Shown here: positions 8,563-15,171 of the stretch, in pieces | Numbering within the stretch: the first letter of the stretch is position 1 | Layout of the letters: each line of letters begins with the position of its first letter | Origin: a virus | Length of the DNA: 64,000 nt | IMG/VR virus record: IMGVR_UViG_3300032053_000017 | Coordinates: 41,973-105,972 of that record | Strand: one strand, 5' to 3' | Program-made: the position numbers and the translations under genes | The notes under the pieces: model-generated | Told to the model about the DNA's origin: nothing | The model's input: only the letters and a program-made list of their open reading frames with translations | Database searches by the model: none

Positions 8563-8952
8563 GTGCAGGTTGAGCTGGTAACACTTCTGGGTATCTTTGC
8601 GGCGGCGTGCGCGGTCAACCAGATCTCGCACCTGATCTTGGAGGGAAGCCTGTTCGCAGGGCTGCGGCGGTGGGCGGAGCAGAAGGAGTTCGTGCGCGAG
8701 GGGCCCGGGGTGAAGGGCATAGCGCTGCGTGAGAAGAGAGGCCTCTTTTCATCATACATCCGCGGGTTGTTTGACTGTCGGCTCTGCTTCGCGCAGGAGG
8801 TCGCCGTCGCGGTGACGTGGGCGACACTCGCGCTGGCGTATTCGGTTGACCCGGGGTTGACAAGCTGGCAGGGCTGGGCGGGAGCTGCAGTCTTTGGCCC
8901 GTTCATTGTCGGTGGTGTTGACTGGATTCTCAACGCATGCAGGGAGAACTAG
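8563..8952 (+). CDS. DUF1360-like membrane protein
   Basis: 129 residues from GTG 8563. Hydrophobic helices at about 5-25, 82-95 and 105-122, with a conserved-looking 'LFDCRLCFAQE' between the first and second. The order (R-rich cytosolic loop, C-x2-C, membrane helices) is like DUF1360 proteins. Function unknown; a role in host envelope change or superinfection exclusion is possible. Confidence 0.55.
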   Translation: MQVELVTLLGIFAAACAVNQISHLILEGSLFAGLRRWAEQKEFVREGPGVKGIALREKRGLFSSYIRGLFDCRLCFAQEVAVAVTWATLALAYSVDPGLTSWQGWAGAAVFGPFIVGGVDWILNACREN

Positions 8953-8954
8953 TA

Positions 8955-9212
8955 GTGGACAGCGTGCCCGTCGGTTCGATAGTCGAGATAACCTGGTGCG
9001 ACTCCGCGCAGCACATGCTGGAGTGGGCGACAGTTAAGGAGGCCGTGGGGTTTCCTCTAGCGACCGTCTACTCGGTCGGTTATCTTCTACTGGTGGACGA
9101 CGAGAAGATCGTGCTTGCATCGGATAAAGATGGAGACGATGACGTTAAGAACTTCACTGTCATCCCGCGCGGGTGCGTGCTTATGCTTAGCGCATTGGGG
9201 GTGGCAGAGTGA
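8955..9212 (+). CDS. small beta-rich phage protein
   Basis: 85 residues from GTG 8955, preferred over an upstream in-frame ATG because GGGAGA lies 7 bases before it. 'VYSVGYLLLVDDEKI' and 'FTVIPRGCVLML' give a small beta-barrel look shared by many short phage proteins. Function not known. Confidence 0.55.
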   Translation: MDSVPVGSIVEITWCDSAQHMLEWATVKEAVGFPLATVYSVGYLLLVDDEKIVLASDKDGDDDVKNFTVIPRGCVLMLSALGVAE

Positions 9213-9421
9213 TGGGTGTGCTGGTGAGGACCCTAGTCACGGAGACAAAGGACGGACTTGTTTCCTACGTTACTCAGGAGACGGCCGACCGTATCAAGGC
9301 TGACGGGTTTACAGTTGTCCACCCGCTGGTCCATTTCAAGATCCATGTCAACCCTTTGACAAGGGGTTTCTTATCCGTAGTGACGCCAGAAGACGTTATG
9401 GCGCTGTTCGTGAAGCCATAA
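9212..9421 (+). CDS. hypothetical protein
   Basis: 69 residues, ATG 9212 overlapping the previous stop. Short alpha/beta protein with no recognised family. Confidence 0.5.
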   Translation: MGVLVRTLVTETKDGLVSYVTQETADRIKADGFTVVHPLVHFKIHVNPLTRGFLSVVTPEDVMALFVKP

Positions 9422-9423
9422 TA

Positions 9424-9699
9424 ATGCGGTACCTGCTGCGCATCAAGGTCGATAGTCAGCCTGTTCTGTACGTTGATACCCACGGTAAGGCGCACTGGGT
9501 TGACCTTGAGAAACTGCAAGGTTTCTGCGAACGTTTTCTTACGGCCACCATCATCGAGTCAGCTCGCCGTGGGCCGGCGACCGAACTGACAGACACGTCG
9601 GCTATAGATATGGATCTACGTTCGGTGGGACTACCTACAGATGGTTCCCGGGCCAGCGTGGTGCTGGGCTTCGGGGTGGAGGACCGTCGTGCGCTCTAG
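9424..9699 (+). CDS. hypothetical protein
   Basis: 91 residues following the previous stop by two bases. Beta-strand start (RYLLRIKVDSQPVLYV) then a helix. The next gene begins within its last codons. Not recognised. Confidence 0.5.
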   Translation: MRYLLRIKVDSQPVLYVDTHGKAHWVDLEKLQGFCERFLTATIIESARRGPATELTDTSAIDMDLRSVGLPTDGSRASVVLGFGVEDRRAL

Positions 9700-10000
9700 G
9701 CTTCCCTTTATCAGACCGCTGTCGCAGGGAATCGCTGAACATGTGGGTTTGACCTGGTTTTTGAGCTTCGGGGGCATAGCGCTTGCTATCATGGGGCAGC
9801 TGCGTCTCGCCGGCTTGGCATGGTTCGGGCTGGGGGCTGGCGCGGTGGGCGTCGCCTTCGCGCGGGCGACTGGTACCGAGGACCTCAGGTTTATGAATGT
9901 GCGCCGGCATCTGGACGAGAAGGAGGTCGACTTCCTTCTTGGACATCTGCCATTTCTAGTCTTCGGGCTGCTTGCTCTGCTGCACAGGGAGGATAGGTAG
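9689..10000 (+). CDS. small membrane protein
   Basis: 103 residues from GTG 9689 behind GGAGG. Two hydrophobic helices (about 22-38 and 40-57) and a third near the C-terminus (FLLGHLPFLVFGLLALL). Could be a holin-like or envelope protein; no charged pattern decides it. Confidence 0.5.
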   Translation: MRSRLPFIRPLSQGIAEHVGLTWFLSFGGIALAIMGQLRLAGLAWFGLGAGAVGVAFARATGTEDLRFMNVRRHLDEKEVDFLLGHLPFLVFGLLALLHREDR

Positions 10001-10002
10001 AC

Positions 10003-10224
10003 ATGCCGATATATGAGTTTCGGTGCCCATATTGCGGGCACGAGTTCGACAAACTGGTGCCTTATGGAACCGACGAGGCCCCGTGTTCAAATATCGGGAT
10101 GATGGATAGTTACGGTAAACCGTGCGGGGCGTCGGCCAAGCGCGTGGAGGTGCCGTCCTCCCCGCCGGTGACTATTTTTAAGGCTGGCGGGTTCACCCGT
10201 TCAAGCAATAACGAGAAGCGGTAG
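10003..10224 (+). CDS. FmdB-type zinc ribbon protein
   Basis: 73 residues. Begins 'MPIYEFRCPYCGHEFD', the FmdB signature, with a second pair of Cys (C30 and C42) completing the ribbon, followed by 'FKAGGFTRS'. The family is small, zinc binding and often regulatory. Overlaps the next GTG start by one base. Confidence 0.75.
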   Translation: MPIYEFRCPYCGHEFDKLVPYGTDEAPCSNIGMMDSYGKPCGASAKRVEVPSSPPVTIFKAGGFTRSSNNEKR

Positions 10225-11072
10225 TGGACTGTTCAACTTGTGGTCGCGTACGATCTAGTGGGCCTGAGGTGCAGATCATTAGAGCATGGGATGGGACTGT
10301 GACGGCGGTGTCTCGTAATCATGAGGCTACGGAAAACGTGGTGGCCTTGACATACGCACCGAATGGGTTTAGGGAACGTGCCCGACAGCTCTTGGTCTTG
10401 TACGCTGAGAAGCACCAGTGCAATGGCATGTTTGACGACAGGCCGTCAATACCGAGCCACTATGCTGCTCGTTGGGAGCCTCTTACCCACGCGGTGGGCC
10501 ATATCGTGCCGCAAGAGTTGGCAGACCAGCTTGCTGAGTTGACACAAGAGGCTATCGAGTGGTTTCATGATCCTGCCCATGTACTGTTGGGCGACCCGAC
10601 GGTGCGCGTGATCCCAGACGATGAGGTGCATACACGCATCATGGGGATGCAGTATGCCATGGATAAGGAAGTCATGCGGATCAATGGCGGTGGGCAGATC
10701 ATGTCGCTGGTGAATCCCGAGACCATGGAGGGTTACGACCAGTTCATAGAGTGGTACGAGTTGAGTCTTGCGCGTCGAATGACATCACCTAGCTACAGTC
10801 TTGAGGCGCTCGGTTTCTACGCGGAGACTGTGGAGCGCTACGACTTGACGAAGTTGCCATACGAGCAGCAGCGCGCTCTGGTGGAGCGGTGGGAGCGTGC
10901 TCACATCGACTATCTTGCCGCGCATCTAGATGTCGGATACGACGTGGACGGAGGCTATCTGCGTCAGCCATATCGGATCTTTGATCGTGAAGAACTGAAG
11001 CCGGCATCCTGGTCGGCGTACGATCCTTCACAGCAGTATACGCATTATTTCTATGACTACGATGGGAGGTAA
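10224..11072 (+). CDS. hypothetical protein with N-terminal Cys pair
   Basis: 282 residues from GTG 10224. Starts with C-x2-C (MDCSTCGR); the rest is rich in Tyr, Glu and Trp and probably helical with no membrane segment. No catalytic pattern recognised. Lies between an FmdB-like protein and a duplicated beta-barrel protein in a compact run. Confidence 0.55.
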   Translation: MDCSTCGRVRSSGPEVQIIRAWDGTVTAVSRNHEATENVVALTYAPNGFRERARQLLVLYAEKHQCNGMFDDRPSIPSHYAARWEPLTHAVGHIVPQELADQLAELTQEAIEWFHDPAHVLLGDPTVRVIPDDEVHTRIMGMQYAMDKEVMRINGGGQIMSLVNPETMEGYDQFIEWYELSLARRMTSPSYSLEALGFYAETVERYDLTKLPYEQQRALVERWERAHIDYLAAHLDVGYDVDGGYLRQPYRIFDREELKPASWSAYDPSQQYTHYFYDYDGR

Positions 11073-11074
11073 AA

Positions 11075-11731
11075 GTGCCACGAAGTGATGAACTCGACAG
11101 TTACATAGGGAGGACCGTTCGAGCGATCAGGTTCGACGGCGCGCGTATCGAGGGCGTGCTGGAGTCGGTATCCCATCAGGATGTGGACGATATACTGGTG
11201 ATCGGTCCAGATCCAATTCGGCTTGGGAAGCTTACGCAGCTGTTCGTTATCGATGACAGCAGCCCGCCAGACATCGGGTATCCTCAGATCTGGCCGGAGT
11301 CAGGTGGCACGCCTTTCATCGAGGACGTAGCTGAAGAGACCGACCAAGAGATCTACGACAAGGCCATCCAGCTCTTGGAGAGGTCTGTCATAGTGTCTAT
11401 CGGACAAGAGAAGCTGAGCGGGACGCTTGAGGCGGTGAGTCCGTCGACTGCATCTGAGGGCTCTGTGCTGTATCTAGGTCTTACTGAGGGCGGGCCTACT
11501 TTGCGCATCAACCTGGTTGGGGTTACAGACATCGAGGAGGATATAGGCCAGGGCGTGCCGCTGACGGTCACGGATTTGGAGTCGATGCTTCTCTCGGAGG
11601 ATACCCCTGCCGAGGATGATCTGGACATCGTGCTAGACCCCGAGGTTAAGGGGGCAGCGGAGGAGCCGCAGTATCCGGCCGACGCCACGGTCGATCCAGA
11701 GGACGGTGGACTGCTCGCTCCGCCGGCATAG
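11075..11731 (+). CDS. protein with tandem SH3/Sm-like modules
   Basis: 218 residues from GTG 11075. Residues about 8-65 and 105-160 look like two copies of one small barrel: 'IGRTVRAIRFDGARIEGVLE' then 'IRLGKLTQLFVID', and 'LERSVIVSIGQEKLSGTLE' then 'LRINLVGVTDIE'. The spacing recalls Sm/SH3-like barrels. The C-terminal 60 residues are acidic and disordered. RNA binding or virion assembly is possible, not shown. Confidence 0.5.
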   Translation: MPRSDELDSYIGRTVRAIRFDGARIEGVLESVSHQDVDDILVIGPDPIRLGKLTQLFVIDDSSPPDIGYPQIWPESGGTPFIEDVAEETDQEIYDKAIQLLERSVIVSIGQEKLSGTLEAVSPSTASEGSVLYLGLTEGGPTLRINLVGVTDIEEDIGQGVPLTVTDLESMLLSEDTPAEDDLDIVLDPEVKGAAEEPQYPADATVDPEDGGLLAPPA

Positions 11732-11761
11732 GTTTCTAGACCGTAGGTTCTCTGATACGAT
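11731..11761 (+). promoter_or_regulatory. class A phage promoter P2
   Basis: GGTTTCTA at 11731-11738, 17-base gap, TACGAT at 11756-11761. It begins on the last base of the preceding stop codon. The leader to the next ATG is about 100 bases and can form a GGGACGGT/ACCGTCC hairpin. Confidence 0.55.
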
Positions 11762-11867
11762 AGCATAGAGAAACGTTTGGGACGGTTTTGACTGGTTTGC
11801 GTAGCGGGCACTGGGGGGTTCCCTGGTGGCTGGAAGGGACCGTCCTTTACGCGATATGGAGGGCGAG

Positions 11868-12272
11868 ATGCCAGCACTAAGTTTGAGCAAGTGTTCACAG
11901 CTGCTTGAGGCAGCCAGTTTCGAGCCCCTGCCTGGACGTACGTCGGGCGAGTCGGTAACTGCCCTCTGTATGGCGGCCAGCATGCATAAGTCGGCGGTCG
12001 AGAACGGATTGACTGCTGAGGTTCTGCTTGAGCTACGGACCAGTCGTTTTCCCATGCTGACCAAGACGGTCGAGGGCGGCTTCAAGCACATGATCTCAGT
12101 TGACAGCGGTGCCGTCTATGCTGAGCTTTGGAGCAAGGGCGACAACTGGTACGCGGTCACGGATGCCGCGATCAACCTAGTCAAGGGGATCCGCAAGGGC
12201 ATGGATGCGCGAGATGCGGTGCCTCTGTTTCTGAAGGCCGTGTTCCCTCGAAAGCGTTGCTGCGGTGGATGA
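11868..12272 (+). CDS. hypothetical protein
   Basis: 134 residues from ATG 11868, chosen over upstream in-frame starts because GGAGGG lies 5 bases before it. Alpha/beta mix; ends 'FPRKRCCGG'. First gene after promoter P2 and coupled to the phosphatase gene downstream. Not recognised. Confidence 0.55.
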   Translation: MPALSLSKCSQLLEAASFEPLPGRTSGESVTALCMAASMHKSAVENGLTAEVLLELRTSRFPMLTKTVEGGFKHMISVDSGAVYAELWSKGDNWYAVTDAAINLVKGIRKGMDARDAVPLFLKAVFPRKRCCGG

Positions 12273-12777
12273 GCCGGTAGTACTACTTAGCAGTGGGGTT
12301 GGCGTCTACGGTATAACGCAGGGCCTCTATCAGTCGAGCGAGCCCATGGTGGACGCAGACTGGGACAAACTGTGGGAGCTGGCAGACGTGATCGTTGGGC
12401 TTAACGCGGCGGTAGTCAGCGAGGTGCCGACCAACAAGATGTTGGTCAAGTGGCCTATCGAGGATGGTCCGCTGCCGAACCTTGAGGTACTGCGCGGGCT
12501 GGTGGAGCTGCTGGCCGAGCTGCTAGAGAACGAGAAGCGTATCGTGGTATTCTGCGGCGCGGGTGCAAATAGGTCGGGACTGATCACAGCATTGGTCGTC
12601 CGCCAGCTAACAGGTGAGACTGGGCGCAGGGCCGCAGATCATGTGCGGACACGTCGACCGGGAGCGCTTATAAGCGGGACATTCAATATGTACCTCAACG
12701 CCTTGCCCGACCTGGAGGAAGAACTGGTAGGGGCAGGGCCTGAGACGCCCCAAGAGGGCGAGATCGAGGGGATCTAA
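12265..12777 (+). CDS. dual-specificity protein phosphatase
   Basis: 170 residues from GTG 12265. The cysteine phosphatase loop C-x5-R is clear: 'VVFCGAGANRSG' with Cys near residue 97, plus an upstream general-acid region ('WPIEDGPLP', D near 74). The family removes phosphate from Tyr/Ser/Thr or other phosphate esters. A phage phosphatase could reverse a host kinase signal; the HipA/PI-kinase-like domain at 38081-40423 is a possible counterpart, but no direct link is visible. Confidence 0.8.
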   Translation: MDEPVVLLSSGVGVYGITQGLYQSSEPMVDADWDKLWELADVIVGLNAAVVSEVPTNKMLVKWPIEDGPLPNLEVLRGLVELLAELLENEKRIVVFCGAGANRSGLITALVVRQLTGETGRRAADHVRTRRPGALISGTFNMYLNALPDLEEELVGAGPETPQEGEIEGI

Positions 12778-12778
12778 G

Positions 12779-12931
12779 ATGATCGAGCAGAAGTCGCTGA
12801 CTCCCGAGGATCTGAGTAAGCTTGAGGCCGCCAAGGTGGCTCGCGAGCAGGAGCAGGCGAAGCCACGCGGCTGGCCGCCTATCCAGGGTCCTGCCGAGCA
12901 GCAGACCGGCGATGAGCCGGCGAGGGGGTAG
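12779..12931 (+). CDS. small hypothetical protein
   Basis: 50 residues from ATG 12779: helical N-terminus (SLTPEDLSKLEAAKVAREQ) and a Gly/Pro/Gln tail. Sits in a tight run with one base before and four bases after. Unknown. Confidence 0.5.
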   Translation: MIEQKSLTPEDLSKLEAAKVAREQEQAKPRGWPPIQGPAEQQTGDEPARG

Positions 12932-12935
12932 TACG

Positions 12936-13607
12936 ATGCCGTCAGATATGCAGAAGGCGGTCAACAAGGCGAAGGACGAGGTCGACGAGGTCGAAGAGAT
13001 TGACTTCGATACTCTGTGGGGGCCAAGCAAGCCCGGTGATGGTGAGATGAGCGACAACATCTTCACTGATGAGACCAAGGACCCCGACAAGAAGTACGCC
13101 AAGGTCTACAACGTCGGCGACATCGACGTGGAAGGCGACGTGCCGGGTGTGATAAAGAAGGGTCTCTCGGTGAACGTGGCCGATGCGATCCATGACCTTC
13201 AGGAGGCGGCCGCGACTCTAGCTGAGATCGGGGACGGGCTGGACAACGTAGGTAAGGCCGTGTCCTGCAAGGCCTGCGGTGGTAAGGTCTCGGAGGGACA
13301 GCGGAACCTCTACCGGAAAACGATGATGCGGCGCGGCTGGAAGCCGGAGGGACACAAGGCCTTCTGGTCGAAGATCTCTTCGGGCATGGACAAGGGTGGA
13401 CCGGGTGGGCACCGGGCGTGCGTCGCGCGTATGGAGGGAAAGACGGATGATCCCCACTCGTACTGCGCATGGGCTGAGAACGAGGCGACTGGGAACTGGC
13501 CGTCAGAGGACCAGACCCAGGTGCAGGCTGTACGAAAGGCCCGCACGCTTGGAAGCCGCCTGGCCAAGCAGGCCCGGGCGCTGAACAGCTACCTCAAGGG
13601 GCTCTAG
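12936..13607 (+). CDS. virion-type protein with 'CV-x-YC' motif (motif D)
   Basis: 223 residues from ATG 12936. Acidic N-terminus; Cys-rich centre (CKACGGKVSEGQ); then a motif of the form R-A-C-V-A-R-M-E-G-K with a DDPHSYCAW continuation near residues 165-185. A related motif (DCVSRN..NPDAYCGSI) opens the protein at 42380. Basic C-terminus. Function unknown; the shared motif suggests both belong to the same structural or injected set. Confidence 0.6.
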   Translation: MPSDMQKAVNKAKDEVDEVEEIDFDTLWGPSKPGDGEMSDNIFTDETKDPDKKYAKVYNVGDIDVEGDVPGVIKKGLSVNVADAIHDLQEAAATLAEIGDGLDNVGKAVSCKACGGKVSEGQRNLYRKTMMRRGWKPEGHKAFWSKISSGMDKGGPGGHRACVARMEGKTDDPHSYCAWAENEATGNWPSEDQTQVQAVRKARTLGSRLAKQARALNSYLKGL

Positions 13608-13636
13608 TTGCCAACTGCGGTCGGTTGTGTTATAAT
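13608..13636 (+). promoter_or_regulatory. sigma70-type promoter of the structured RNA unit
   Basis: TTGCCA at 13608-13613, exactly 17 bases, then a perfect TATAAT at 13631-13636. Unlike the phage's GGTTTC class, this matches the general bacterial consensus, so the host polymerase could use it from the start of infection. Transcription would start near 13643. Confidence 0.75.
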
Positions 13637-13642
13637 GGACAC

Positions 13643-13966
13643 AGACAGGGTATAGTACTACAGAGGAGGACGGGGTGTTCGACGAGTCCATAGAGACGGC
13701 CCAAGGATGGAAGGGCTTTTACCGAAGTTCAGGAATAAGCACGCCTACTGCTAATGTCCGACAGGCGTGGAGCTTCGGCTGGCTCGTTGACCCCCGTCGT
13801 GGGAAAAGCGGTGGCGCAGCGGTCGCGGAAACGACAGGCGGGTTGGCTGGGCGCAATCGGTCCAGGCGCCACCACATTTCAGAACTGAATAGCGATGACG
13901 GTACATAGCGTGCGGTAGAGCCTAGACGGTTTTACTGCGCGCCGTGTCCACCGACACGGCGTTTTT
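13643..13966 (+). ncRNA. candidate structured non-coding RNA, about 325 nt
   Basis: Bounded by a consensus promoter and a perfect terminator. Long complementary segments fold it: CCGAAG 13722-13727 with CTTCGG 13773-13778, enclosing CACGCCT 13740-13746 with AGGCGTG 13763-13769; then GGTGGCGC 13810-13817 with GCGCCACC 13866-13873, enclosing GTCG/CGAC (13822-13835) and CTGG/CCAG (13847-13865). A 77-codon GTG frame (13675-13908) with a GAGGAGG site exists, but its product looks unlike a protein and the pairing explains the sequence better. It lies beside a tRNA array, as phage GOLLD and ROOL RNAs do, but is shorter and I do not recognise its consensus. Confidence 0.55.
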
Positions 13967-13976
13967 GTTGTCTAGG
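13921..13976 (+). terminator. strong intrinsic terminator with outer clamp
   Basis: Perfect 9-bp stem CGCCGTGTC (13940-13948) / GACACGGCG (13953-13961) with a CACC loop followed by TTTTTGTT. An outer inverted repeat CCTAGAC (13921-13927) / GTCTAGG (13970-13976) brackets the whole. It ends the 13643 transcript, so the tRNA genes need readthrough or another promoter. Confidence 0.85.
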
Positions 13977-14134
13977 GTTCAGGTCTCGGTGAAAGTACCG
14001 ATAATACAGACGAGAGTGTATGACACGGGTGCGGGCAGGCATGGTGTAAAGCGAAGCACGCCGAGTCGGGGATCCCAACGACGCGGAGGCTGCTGGGCAT
14101 ACGGGTCCAGGCTGCCGGCTCGATATAACAACAC
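13977..14134 (+). other. non-coding spacer with a hairpin like one in the upstream RNA
   Basis: No convincing gene. Holds CTGG...CCAG (14089-14107 region) followed by GGCTGCC, closely like the CTGG...CCAGGCGCC segment of the structured RNA, and a D-arm-like GGTGTAAAGCGAAGCAC. It could be a decayed tRNA or a partial copy of the RNA's 3' part. Confidence 0.3.
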
Positions 14135-14222
14135 GGACGGTTGGCCGAGCGGACTATGGCGCCGCGGTGCTAACGCGGAGGTCCTTCGGGGCCCGGGAGT
14201 TCGAATCTCTCACCGTCCGCCA
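14135..14222 (+). tRNA. tRNA-Ser(GCT)
   Basis: Acceptor GGACGGT/ACCGTCC, discriminator G and encoded CCA; anticodon loop GTGCTAA gives GCT. Long variable arm as expected for Ser. First tRNA of the array. Confidence 0.9.
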
Positions 14223-14230
14223 ATTTTAAC

Positions 14231-14328
14231 GGGGAGTGGTGTAACAGGGCACACTGGTCTTTGTAGGGCCAGAGGAGATGGGTAAAACGTCTGGGGCAAC
14301 CCAGGGACCGGCCCATCCTTCCCCGCCA
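14231..14328 (+). tRNA. tRNA-like element, Thr(TGT)-type, with enlarged T arm
   Basis: Acceptor GGGGAG pairs with TTCCCC before G-CCA. D arm GTGT/ACAC and anticodon stem TGGTC/GGCCA with loop TTTGTAG (TGT) are normal. The T arm is not: GATGG/CCATC encloses about 31 bases containing a CTGGG-GCAA-CCCAG hairpin, with no TTCRA loop. A canonical Thr(TGT) gene lies at 14661, so this copy is free to be a pseudogene or a specialised RNA. Confidence 0.45.
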
Positions 14329-14351
14329 TATAGGTGAGAGGAACGATCAAG

Positions 14352-14492
14352 ATGACAGGTCTGTGTGGCAGGTGTAATCATCCGGCCATCATGAAGATGA
14401 CGGACAGCAATGCTACGGTCAAGGTCTGCGCGTACCACTGGCACGTGTTGTCTGGGCAAGGCTGGAAGCAGGTTTACCCGAAGGGGCGGTAG
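14352..14492 (+). CDS. small Cys/His protein within the tRNA array
   Basis: 46 residues from ATG 14352: C-x2-C-N-H near the start and C-x2-H-W-H later, a possible single zinc site. Its stop codon lies inside the next tRNA (Asp), overlapping its first 10 bases. Unknown function. Confidence 0.5.
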   Translation: MTGLCGRCNHPAIMKMTDSNATVKVCAYHWHVLSGQGWKQVYPKGR

Positions 14493-14557
14493 CTCAGCGG
14501 CAGAGCGCCCGGCTGTCGACCGGGAGGTCGCGGGTTCGATGCCCGTCCGCCCCGCCA
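14483..14557 (+). tRNA. tRNA-Asp(GTC)
   Basis: Acceptor GGGGCGG/CCGCCCC, anticodon loop CTGTCGA (GTC), T arm CGGGTTCGATGCCCG, encoded CCA. Confidence 0.92.
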
Positions 14558-14560
14558 TAC

Positions 14561-14650
14561 TGGGGAGTGGCCGAGTCTGGATTATGGCGACCGTCTCGAA
14601 AACGGTTGGTCCGAGAGGGCACGGGGGTTCGAATCCCTCCTCCCCAGCCA
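14561..14650 (+). tRNA. tRNA-Ser(CGA)
   Basis: Acceptor TGGGGAG/CTCCCCA, GCCGAG D arm, anticodon loop CTCGAAA (CGA), long variable arm, encoded CCA. Confidence 0.9.
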
Positions 14651-14660
14651 TATTAACAAT

Positions 14661-14737
14661 GCTGGAGTAGCTCAAGTGGGGAGAGCGGCTGTCTTGTAAA
14701 CAGCGGGTTGGGGGTTCGAGGCCCTCCTCCAGCTCCA
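14661..14737 (+). tRNA. tRNA-Thr(TGT)
   Basis: Acceptor GCTGGAG/CTCCAGC, anticodon stem GCTGT/ACAGC with loop CTTGTAA (TGT), encoded CCA. The regular partner of the atypical element at 14231. Confidence 0.9.
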
Positions 14738-14746
14738 TAATAGCGG

Positions 14747-14822
14747 TGCGGGGTAGAGCAATGGTTAGCTCGACGGCCTCATAAGCCGTAGATTGAGGGT
14801 TCGAATCCCTCCCCCGCTACCA
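14747..14822 (+). tRNA. tRNA with CAT anticodon (Met or Ile2)
   Basis: D stem GAGC/GCTC, anticodon stem ACGGC/GCCGT with loop CTCATAA (CAT), encoded CCA. The first acceptor pair is a T-T mismatch, a feature otherwise typical of initiator tRNA, but the anticodon stem lacks the three G-C pairs of initiators. Confidence 0.8.
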
Positions 14823-14835
14823 AATAATAATCAGC

Positions 14836-14912
14836 GCCGAGGTAGCTCAGCATGGTAGAGCGCCTGGTTGAAGGCCAGGGCGTCAGCGGTTCAACTCCGT
14901 TCCTCGGCACCA
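14836..14912 (+). tRNA. tRNA-Phe(GAA)
   Basis: Acceptor GCCGAGG/CCTCGGC, anticodon stem CCTGG/CCAGG with loop TTGAAGG (GAA), encoded CCA. Confidence 0.9.
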
Positions 14913-14914
14913 CA

Positions 14915-14991
14915 CGCGGGGTAGAGCGTTGGTCGCTCGCCAGCTTCATACGCTGGAGGTAGTTGGGTTCGATTCCCTTCCCCCGCTACCA
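14915..14991 (+). tRNA. tRNA with CAT anticodon (second)
   Basis: Same acceptor plan as the tRNA at 14747, again with a mismatched first pair (C-T). Anticodon stem CCAGC/GCTGG, loop TTCATAC (CAT), encoded CCA. One of the two may be the lysidine-type Ile tRNA. Confidence 0.8.
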
Positions 14992-15061
14992 TGGGGTCGG
15001 TAGCTCAGTGGTCAGAGCGCGGTCGCACCGAGGACGCGGGTTCGAATCCCGCCCCTCCCCA
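14992..15061 (+). tRNA. truncated tRNA-like element
   Basis: Perfect D arm (GCTC..GAGC) and T arm (CGGGTTCGAATCCCG), but the region between them is about 5 bases too short: CGGT-CGC-ACCG leaves a 3-base loop, so there is no normal anticodon. Ends CCCCA without CCA. Probably a decayed tRNA. Confidence 0.5.
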
Positions 15062-15074
15062 TTTTAACAAGCAA

Positions 15075-15153
15075 GGGCCCGTAGCTCAGTTGGAATCAGA
15101 GCGCCGGTCTTCGAAACCGGGCGGCGGGGGTTCGAGTCCCTCCGGGCCCGCCA
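15075..15153 (+). tRNA. tRNA-Arg(TCG)
   Basis: Acceptor GGGCCCG/CGGGCCC, anticodon stem CCGGT/ACCGG with loop CTTCGAA (TCG), encoded CCA. Confidence 0.92.
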
Positions 15154-15171
15154 TTAAACATAGGTGAATCT

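Noticed and set aside
11856-11867. Upstream start for the 11868 gene (GTG 11826 or ATG 11854)
   Set aside because: Neither has a ribosome site; ATG 11868 follows GGAGGG at normal spacing.
13675-13908. 77-codon frame with GTG start and a good ribosome site within the structured RNA
   Set aside because: Not listed as a gene because the composition is unlike a protein and nearly all the frame is taken up by base-paired segments; kept as the alternative explanation in the ncRNA entry.
13643-13966. tmRNA
   Set aside because: Size and location fit and a TTCGACG is present near the 5' end, but there is no terminal acceptor stem, TTCRA loop, CCA end or tag reading frame.
14231-14328. tRNA with a group I intron
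   Set aside because: The insertion is in the T arm and only about 24 bases long, far too short for an intron of that type.
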